From NCBI GenBank assembly GCA_937952345.1, contig CALFYN010000876.1:1-10331 (forward strand): a stretch of DNA of 10,331 bases. The letters run 5' to 3'. The DNA comes from an uncultured Acidobacteriota bacterium (lineage in GTDB: Bacteria; Acidobacteriota; Terriglobia; Bryobacterales; Bryobacteraceae). Position 1 is the stretch's first letter, and every line of letters begins with the position of its first letter. A model generated the notes under the pieces. That model saw nothing but the letters and a program-made list of their open reading frames with translations. It had not been told where the DNA came from and did no database searches. Positions 5,764-10,331 of this stretch are shown here, piece after piece. A program made the translations under genes and the position numbers.

Positions 5764-7065
5764 TCAATGCCGGGACGGTTCGACCCAACGCAACCGCACG
5801 CTTACATCCGCCGGACCTTTGCCCGCCGTCAGCCGGACTGGTTCCGAATCCATCCAATAGACTCGCCATGCGTTGCCGTTGAACCAATCGGCATCGATCT
5901 CGTAATCCAAGCCCTCCAGCAGACGCAGAGTAACCACGTTCCCGAATCGAGCCTGCTCGAATGCCGCCGTCCTCCCGCGATGCATTGCTCCTGCCCGGGC
6001 CCCTTGTTTTACAGGCCTGCCATCCGCCCAAAACACCCGCACTGTCACTTCCCGGCGCGGAATCGGCGGCGGCAGCCGCATCGTCAATCCAGACACCTGT
6101 TCATGCGGCGCAAGACGGAATCGTTGGGCGTCCGCAAAACTCCTCACGCCTGGATAGAACACCGGTGCATAGGGTTTCCGGGACTGGGGCGCCGAACGCA
6201 GACTCACTCCCAGCACGAAGTCACCCGCAGCCACCGGAGCCAGCACAAACCGCCCTTCCCGATCCGTTTCTGCATGCAAGGACTCCGCGCCTGCCATCCT
6301 CCCGTCCGCCAGCACCTGCACCACGTCCACACCGCTGGCCGGTTTGCCACTGGCATCCAGCAAGCGTCCTTTGATCATGCCCCCGGATTGGAGCACCAGA
6401 TTCCGCCGTGCACAGCCGCCTTCCCGTACCCGCACCTCCGCATAGGGCGAAGAAATCCACGGCGGCTTCTGTGCGGAAATCAGGTACTTCCCAGGCCGCA
6501 CACCCTTGATGGAAAACTCCCCGTTGGCACTCGCAACGGTATAGTAAGCTCTGCTTTCCCCCTCCAGCGAGATGTTGGCTCCCGCCAACCGGACGTCTCC
6601 GTCCTCAAGCGGCCGTTGCGCGCGCCAATCCCGATTCTGCAACACCGTGCCGTACACCTTGGTGGTCTGTTGCTTCCTCGCCTGCGCGTGCAGCCAGGCC
6701 ATATCTTCCGCGGCGTGTGCCACCTCGCGTGTTCCGCTGCACATTCCCGCTGCATAAAGGCCCGGCCACCCATGGCGGGCCGCGGCAAAGATCAGATATT
6801 GTTTCCCCAGTTCGAAGTGCATACCGCACATCAGTTCCGATTCGATATGAACCAGCCGCGTATTCCGTGGAATGCCTCGAAAGATTTCCTCCACATAAAC
6901 CGAATAGGATGGGAGCCGTTCCGGCCCATTCCGCGACACCACGGTTCCCACAAATACCGCGCCTGGTTCCAGGAACGCTTCGCACGCGGGCCGGTAGACG
7001 CGATCGCTGCAACTGCAGGCCCAGATCGCCTCGGCGCCAAGCAAAGCCAGAATCAGCGGGAGCAT
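5764..7065 (-). CDS. Secreted NTR-like protein with carboxypeptidase-regulatory-like domains
   Basis: 433 residues. Residues 1-16 form a hydrophobic export signal (MLPLILALLGAEAIWA) without a strong positive start. The mature part would begin ACSCSD, the classic opening of NTR/TIMP-like domains. Cys17, Cys19, Cys28, Cys80 and Cys109 could make disulfides, and VFVGTVV, EEIFRGI, MCGMHFELGKQYLIFAA and GMCSGT fit that domain to about residue 125. Two beta-sandwich repeats of the CarboxypepD_reg/Cna-B kind follow (about 136-205 and 231-290), each with a DGEF- or EGRF-like turn and a final GxYxL- or GDFVL-like strand. A third, weaker beta region covers 335-433. Such architecture is common in acidobacteria; the binding partner is unknown. 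An in-frame TAA just upstream confirms ATG 7065 as the first possible start. It is convergent with the URO-D gene, leaving 10 bp. Confidence 0.75.
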   Translation of the reverse strand: MLPLILALLGAEAIWACSCSDRVYRPACEAFLEPGAVFVGTVVSRNGPERLPSYSVYVEEIFRGIPRNTRLVHIESELMCGMHFELGKQYLIFAAARHGWPGLYAAGMCSGTREVAHAAEDMAWLHAQARKQQTTKVYGTVLQNRDWRAQRPLEDGDVRLAGANISLEGESRAYYTVASANGEFSIKGVRPGKYLISAQKPPWISSPYAEVRVREGGCARRNLVLQSGGMIKGRLLDASGKPASGVDVVQVLADGRMAGAESLHAETDREGRFVLAPVAAGDFVLGVSLRSAPQSRKPYAPVFYPGVRSFADAQRFRLAPHEQVSGLTMRLPPPIPRREVTVRVFWADGRPVKQGARAGAMHRGRTAAFEQARFGNVVTLRLLEGLDYEIDADWFNGNAWRVYWMDSEPVRLTAGKGPADVSVRLRWVEPSRH

Positions 7066-7110
7066 ACCTCGTTAGAAACCACTGCCTTCCGCCGGGTTCC
7101 CGGATATCCC

Positions 7111-7139
7111 CAAATAGGCTCTTCCCTTTCACGCGCCAA
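7111..7139 (-). promoter_or_regulatory. Possible promoter of the secreted NTR protein gene
   Basis: Read leftward, TTGGCG (7134-7139) and TATTTG (7111-7116) are 17 bp apart, matching four and three of the six bases of the sigma70 -35 and -10 consensus. It lies about 45 bp upstream of ATG 7065, inside the 100-bp divergent gap, and overlaps the possible -35 of the rightward gene. Weak by sequence alone. Confidence 0.25.
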
Positions 7140-7150
7140 CTCGCTACAAT
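7122..7150 (+). promoter_or_regulatory. Possible promoter of the first HPPY methyltransferase gene
   Basis: TACAAT at 7145-7150 matches five of six bases of the -10 consensus; a weak TTCCCT (7122-7127) sits 17 bp upstream as a -35 candidate. Transcription would start only about 8-10 nt before ATG 7166, leaving a very short leader, in keeping with the lack of a Shine-Dalgarno sequence there. Confidence 0.35.
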
Positions 7151-7165
7151 CTGCCTGCACAGCGT

Positions 7166-8632
7166 ATGGACTCGCTCCCTTTCCGGTTCGGCTCGCCCAC
7201 GGTGTTCTCCCGTGTTCGCGAATTCTTCCAGACTGCCGGCTTCGACGAACGCACATTTACACGAATGCAGGCGCAACTGCAGCGGCAGCCTGTTCCGTTC
7301 GGGAGCCCCATCCCGCCCGATGTGCCCACTGGCGAATTTCTCATTCGTCTCTTTAACGGAAGCACCGCATGCAGCGCCGATTTTCTGCGTCTCGCCTGCC
7401 AGGAAGCGCTCGACGACCTGCTTGCCCTTGGCCTCGTTCAACAGGGCCGAGACTGCCTGCTCTCCGCCACCGTGCGCGTGCGCCCCATGTTCGGACTCTA
7501 CGTCCTGAGCGACCTGCTTCCGCCCGGCGTCCTCCACGACGATTTCGTGCTCGCGCCGGACGACCCCAACACTCTCGAATATCTTTCCTACATTCCCATG
7601 CTCCCTTGCGGGAAGTTCCTGGAAGCCTGCGGCGGATCCGGTATCGCCGGGCTGGCCGCCGTCACACACGGCGCGCAACAATCGTATTCCTCCGATATTG
7701 CGCCGCGGTCCACCGCCTTTGCGCGCTTCAGCGCCGCGCTATCCGGCATTGAGGGATTCCACGCGCTCACCGGCGACGCCTACCAGCCCGTCGAAGGGAT
7801 TACCTTTGACCGCATCGCCCTGCATCCGCCCTACATGCCCGCGCTCAATTCGCACCTCCTGTTCCACAGTGGAGGCCAGGACGGCGAACAGATCACCCGG
7901 AAGCATATCGTGGATCTGCCGGGCCGCCTCAATCCCGGTGGCCGCCTCTATTGCCGCTGCATGGGCAGCGATCGCACCGGTTCGCCCTACGAACAGCGCA
8001 TCCGCGAGTGGTTGGGCGATGCCTCGCCGGAATACGACGTAGCCGTCCTCGCCACCGGCTACTCGGACCGCAGCAGCTTTCTGGTCAGCGCCATTCACAT
8101 GAATCGCACGCAGTCCGACGGCATGGATGCCTGGGAAGCGATGTTCGACCGTCTGCAAATCGAATGCCTGGTGATGACCATCATCGTCATCCAGCGCCGG
8201 GACTGCGAACGACCTGTCTTCACGGTCCGCCGCGAAAAGGGGCCACACGCCGGCAACCGCGAACTGGAATGGCTGCTGCAATTTGAAACCGCCCGCGCGG
8301 CCCGAGGGCATTCGCTTTTTCTCGATTCGCCTCTCAAAGCCAGCCCGGCTGTCGCGCTGCACACCGGCCTCAGAAAGCAAGCTCGCGAGTGGGCTGCCTG
8401 TAGCCTCAAGCTCGAAGTGAGCTATCCGTTCCCCCTCCAACGCCAGATCGATTCGGCCACCGCCGCCCTACTGCCGCAACTCGACGGTAAGCGAACGGGA
8501 CGCGAGGTGTACCGTTCCCTGGCTAATGGACAGTCCACCGCCGCCAGTGAGCAGGAGTTCGCAGCCAGGCTCGCCGATCTCGCCGCCGGCGGATTCCTGT
8601 TTGTCGATGGCCTCCAGCCGCCCGCGCTGTAG
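7166..8632 (+). CDS. Class I SAM-dependent methyltransferase (MTS-like) with HPPY motif, copy 1
   Basis: 488 residues. The N-terminal part (1-145) is a mostly helical family-specific domain. The SAM-binding Rossmann domain begins at FLEACGGSGIAGLAA (151-165, motif I), with acidic Asp177 in SSDI. FDRIALHPPYMP (214-225) occupies the place of the (N/D)PP(Y/F) motif of HemK/PrmC- and RsmC-type N-methyltransferases, but with His at the first position. LNPGGRLYCRC (255-265) is the usual post-motif strand. The last 60 residues (about 430-485: LLPQLDGKRTGREVYRSLA, then AARLADLAAGGFLFV) look like a small winged-helix or PqqD-like tail. A second copy begins at 9650; over residues 151-229 the two share 55 of 79 residues by hand count. 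No signal peptide, so cytoplasmic. Methyl transfer is well supported, the substrate is not known. It ends 13 bp from the convergent DUF3592 gene. Confidence 0.8.
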   Translation: MDSLPFRFGSPTVFSRVREFFQTAGFDERTFTRMQAQLQRQPVPFGSPIPPDVPTGEFLIRLFNGSTACSADFLRLACQEALDDLLALGLVQQGRDCLLSATVRVRPMFGLYVLSDLLPPGVLHDDFVLAPDDPNTLEYLSYIPMLPCGKFLEACGGSGIAGLAAVTHGAQQSYSSDIAPRSTAFARFSAALSGIEGFHALTGDAYQPVEGITFDRIALHPPYMPALNSHLLFHSGGQDGEQITRKHIVDLPGRLNPGGRLYCRCMGSDRTGSPYEQRIREWLGDASPEYDVAVLATGYSDRSSFLVSAIHMNRTQSDGMDAWEAMFDRLQIECLVMTIIVIQRRDCERPVFTVRREKGPHAGNRELEWLLQFETARAARGHSLFLDSPLKASPAVALHTGLRKQAREWAACSLKLEVSYPFPLQRQIDSATAALLPQLDGKRTGREVYRSLANGQSTAASEQEFAARLADLAAGGFLFVDGLQPPAL

Positions 8633-8645
8633 CCGTGGGTCCGCC

Positions 8646-9632
8646 TCACCTTCGCGAGCAGATCACCACCCATCCCAGCAGCACCAGAAATGGCCCGATC
8701 GCCGAAACGTACATTCCGAATCCGCTGCGCTCTCGTGACAGGTATGCCCGCCGCGGATTCTCCGTTGAAACATAACAGGTATGTTTTGTTCCCACCGCGA
8801 ATTTGGCAAGCAGCGCTTCCATCTCTTCCGCCCGGCTCGATTGCAGCAGCCACTCGGTTCCACCCAGCCGCCAAGGCGCGTAGGTATCGGCCGTGTACTC
8901 CTTCCCGCCATACGAATAGCGAAAGGCAATATCCATCACGTAGCCGCCCATCGCTTCCCGACCCGATCCTCCTCTCCATCCGCGCACCTCGCTCCGCGTC
9001 ATCTCGCATTGCGCCTCCGGCCACCGCTGTGCCTGCCACCAGTTCCACCACGGCTGGGCCGTCATGAACCACATCATCGCCAAGCCGGGCAGCAGCACGG
9101 TAAAACCAATCACGCTGAACGGCCACGCTTCGTTTTCGTAGAACGTTGCCATCCACTGTCCCCAAGTCAACGGCGGATCGGGCCGGAAGACGGCCCACTT
9201 CCACAAGCCCACTGCCAGACCCGGCACTGTCGTGGCCAGCAGGAACGCAGACAGGAGCCAGACTCCCGGCAGCCACCACCATTCCGCGTACTCGCGAGTC
9301 AGCATCGCTTCGCCCGGGGAAGCGGGATCGTAGAAGCATTCGAGCCGCGCGCCCATCTGCGGATTGCTCAACGCATACACGCTCTGCCAGTTGCCGATTC
9401 CCACCCGCTCGGCCTCGTAGGCGTTCCCTGAGACCTCCACCCGATACACCAGCCGTGGATCGGTTCGGACAACCGTGCACTGTCCCGTCCTCCAGCTACG
9501 CGCCTTCCACCACAGCCGCCAATCCCCTCCCAGATACGACGTCAGCAGCGCGGCCGCGCCCGTCACAGCGCACGCCAGTCCGAAATAGGCGAACAACTCC
9601 CCCGGAAATACCCCTGCCGAACTCTGCGCCAT
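8646..9632 (-). CDS. Membrane protein with two DUF3592 units
   Basis: 328 residues with four likely membrane segments: about 14-34, 120-144, 171-190 and 306-325. Between segments 1 and 2 and again between 3 and 4 lies a soluble unit of about 80-100 residues with the DUF3592 pattern. The clearest is the second: W-x-EAQCEMTRSEV (204-216), IAFRYSYGGKEYTADTY (235-251) and FAVGTKHTCYVSTENPRRAYL (278-298). The first unit has the matching WRTGQCTVVRT, YRVEVSGNAYEAERV and RLECFYDPASPGEAML. The family has no established role; the double arrangement suggests an internal duplication. The start at ATG 9632 lacks a clear ribosome site and lies only 17 bp from the divergent methyltransferase start at 9650. 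It is placed between two methyltransferase paralogues but on the opposite strand, so a shared function is not implied. Confidence 0.72.
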   Translation of the reverse strand: MAQSSAGVFPGELFAYFGLACAVTGAAALLTSYLGGDWRLWWKARSWRTGQCTVVRTDPRLVYRVEVSGNAYEAERVGIGNWQSVYALSNPQMGARLECFYDPASPGEAMLTREYAEWWWLPGVWLLSAFLLATTVPGLAVGLWKWAVFRPDPPLTWGQWMATFYENEAWPFSVIGFTVLLPGLAMMWFMTAQPWWNWWQAQRWPEAQCEMTRSEVRGWRGGSGREAMGGYVMDIAFRYSYGGKEYTADTYAPWRLGGTEWLLQSSRAEEMEALLAKFAVGTKHTCYVSTENPRRAYLSRERSGFGMYVSAIGPFLVLLGWVVICSRR

Positions 9633-9639
9633 GTGCCAT

Positions 9640-9645
9640 TCTAAT
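9640..9645 (+). promoter_or_regulatory. -10-like hexamer just before methyltransferase copy 2
   Basis: TCTAAT matches five of six bases of the TATAAT consensus and ends 4 nt before ATG 9650. Transcription from it would start at or next to the start codon, giving a leaderless mRNA. No good -35 hexamer is visible, and the whole gap to the divergent gene is 17 bp. Confidence 0.25.
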
Positions 9646-9649
9646 CACA

Positions 9650-10331
9650 ATGCGCCCCATTCCCGGCCGGCTCGCCGGCACAGAGGTATTCACCCGCGTC
9701 CGCACCTACTTCCAGAATGCAGGCTTCGACGAAAGCACTTACGAGCAGGTCGCCGCAACGCTTGTCGAACGCGATGCCTTCCCCGCGTTCGGCGATCCCA
9801 TCCCGCCTGGTGTCTCCACCGCCGAACTTCTGTTCCGCCTCTTCACGGGCAGCCGCATCGCCCGCGCCGAGCTTCCAGGACCCGTCAATGATCTGCTCAC
9901 TCTGGGGTTCATCGAAATCGCGCCGGACGACACCGTTTCCGCCACCGTTCGCATCCGCCCTATCTTCGATCTGTACGTGCTCAGCGACCTGGAGACTCCG
10001 GAAACGCCCGACGATTACGTCTTCGCCCCCGACGATCCCGACGCCCTCAAATATCTCTCCTTCGTACCCCTGGAGCCGTGCGGCAGCTTTCTCGAGGCAT
10101 GCGGAGGATCGGGGATTGCCGCCCTCGCCGCGGCACGGCAGGGCACGGGCCAGGCCTGGTCCTCCGACATCTCTGAGCGTTGCACCGCCTTCGCGCGTCT
10201 GAGCGCGGCCCTCTCCGGCATTGATAACTTCACCGCCGTCACGGGCGATACCTACCAGCCGCTGCCCGGACTCGCTTTCGACCGCATCGCCCTCCATCCG
10301 CCGTTCATGCCGGTGCTTCACAGCAGCCAGA
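9650..10331 (+). CDS. Class I SAM-dependent methyltransferase with HPPF motif, copy 2 (3' end cut by window edge)
   Basis: An open frame from ATG 9650 to the window end gives 227 residues and is colinear with the 488-residue protein at 7166-8632. Shared landmarks in order: VFTRVRTYFQNAGFDE (13-28), FGDPIPPGVSTAELLFRLF (47-65), SATVRIRPIFDLYVLSDL (97-114), motif I FLEACGGSGIAALAA (147-161), SSDI (171-174) and FDRIALHPPFMP (210-221). The HPP replacement of NPP is kept, with Phe instead of Tyr, so it is a feature of this family and not a sequencing slip. The rest of the catalytic domain and any winged-helix tail lie beyond the window. No Shine-Dalgarno sequence is visible. It is a full paralogue rather than a recent copy, since the sequences differ at many positions. 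The substrate is unknown. Confidence 0.82.
   Translation, partial: MRPIPGRLAGTEVFTRVRTYFQNAGFDESTYEQVAATLVERDAFPAFGDPIPPGVSTAELLFRLFTGSRIARAELPGPVNDLLTLGFIEIAPDDTVSATVRIRPIFDLYVLSDLETPETPDDYVFAPDDPDALKYLSFVPLEPCGSFLEACGGSGIAALAAARQGTGQAWSSDISERCTAFARLSAALSGIDNFTAVTGDTYQPLPGLAFDRIALHPPFMPVLHSSQ

Noticed and set aside
5751..5766. Short hairpin TGAG...CTCA spanning the two convergent stop codons as a terminator
   Set aside because: Only four outer pairs, then a mismatch and one further pair around a TTTT loop, with no T tract after it. It is largely explained by two TGA stops facing each other.
5551..7356. Long rightward open frame of 601 codons
   Set aside because: It is antisense to the end of the divergent URO-D gene's neighbour and the whole secreted NTR protein gene. 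The product is rich in Pro, Arg, His and Ser with no domain pattern, as expected from the shadow of a GC-rich gene.
6605..7681. Leftward frame of 358 codons overlapping the NTR gene and methyltransferase copy 1
   Set aside because: It crosses two well-supported genes in another frame and shows no family motif; the divergent gap with promoter-like elements lies within it.
1..10331. CRISPR array, long tandem repeats or a phage gene block
   Set aside because: I saw no regularly spaced repeat and no capsid, terminase, integrase or Cas motif in any reading frame of the window.

Overview
The window looks like chromosomal DNA of a high-GC, non-enteric Gram-negative bacterium. The best guess is an acidobacterium of the Solibacter/Bryobacter type. 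That guess rests on GC-rich coding style, tightly packed operons, a secreted protein with an NTR-like head and carboxypeptidase-regulatory-like repeats, and a corrinoid methyltransfer gene set. It is an inference; no rRNA or taxonomic marker is present. The left edge cuts a tRNA-Phe, and the right edge cuts a methyltransferase gene.

Region 1 (1-570) is a debris zone: the 3' part of tRNA-Phe(GAA), a broken 3' end of an IS630-type transposase, a degenerate tRNA-Pro(UGG), and a short CBS-like reading frame whose 3' end runs backwards through that tRNA relic. Parts of it are clearly AT-richer than the rest of the window (21 G+C in positions 181-240). It looks like an old tRNA-associated insertion site.

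Region 2 (575-5753) is a corrinoid-dependent methyltransfer module. Read leftward from about 4427 it encodes a cobalamin-binding corrinoid protein, a DUF1638 protein, a zinc-type URO-D/MtaA-like methyltransferase and a RACo-type reductive activator with a [2Fe-2S] domain. The genes are 14 bp apart, overlapping by 4 bp (ATGA) and 9 bp apart, so they form one operon. A second, more divergent URO-D-family protein is transcribed the other way from a 57-bp shared intergenic region. In the likely scheme one URO-D protein (or an enzyme elsewhere) methylates the Co(I) corrinoid protein, the other moves the methyl group to an acceptor, and the activator rescues inactive Co(II) with electrons from its iron-sulfur cluster. 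The methyl donor and acceptor cannot be read from the sequence.

Region 3 (5764-10331) holds a secreted NTR/carboxypeptidase-regulatory-like protein, a membrane protein with two DUF3592 units, and two paralogous class I methyltransferases of the 'methyltransferase small' type, the second cut by the window edge. Both paralogues carry HPP(Y/F) where the usual catalytic motif is NPPY. Each starts divergently from an unrelated gene, with little or no Shine-Dalgarno sequence and a -10-like hexamer very close to the start codon.
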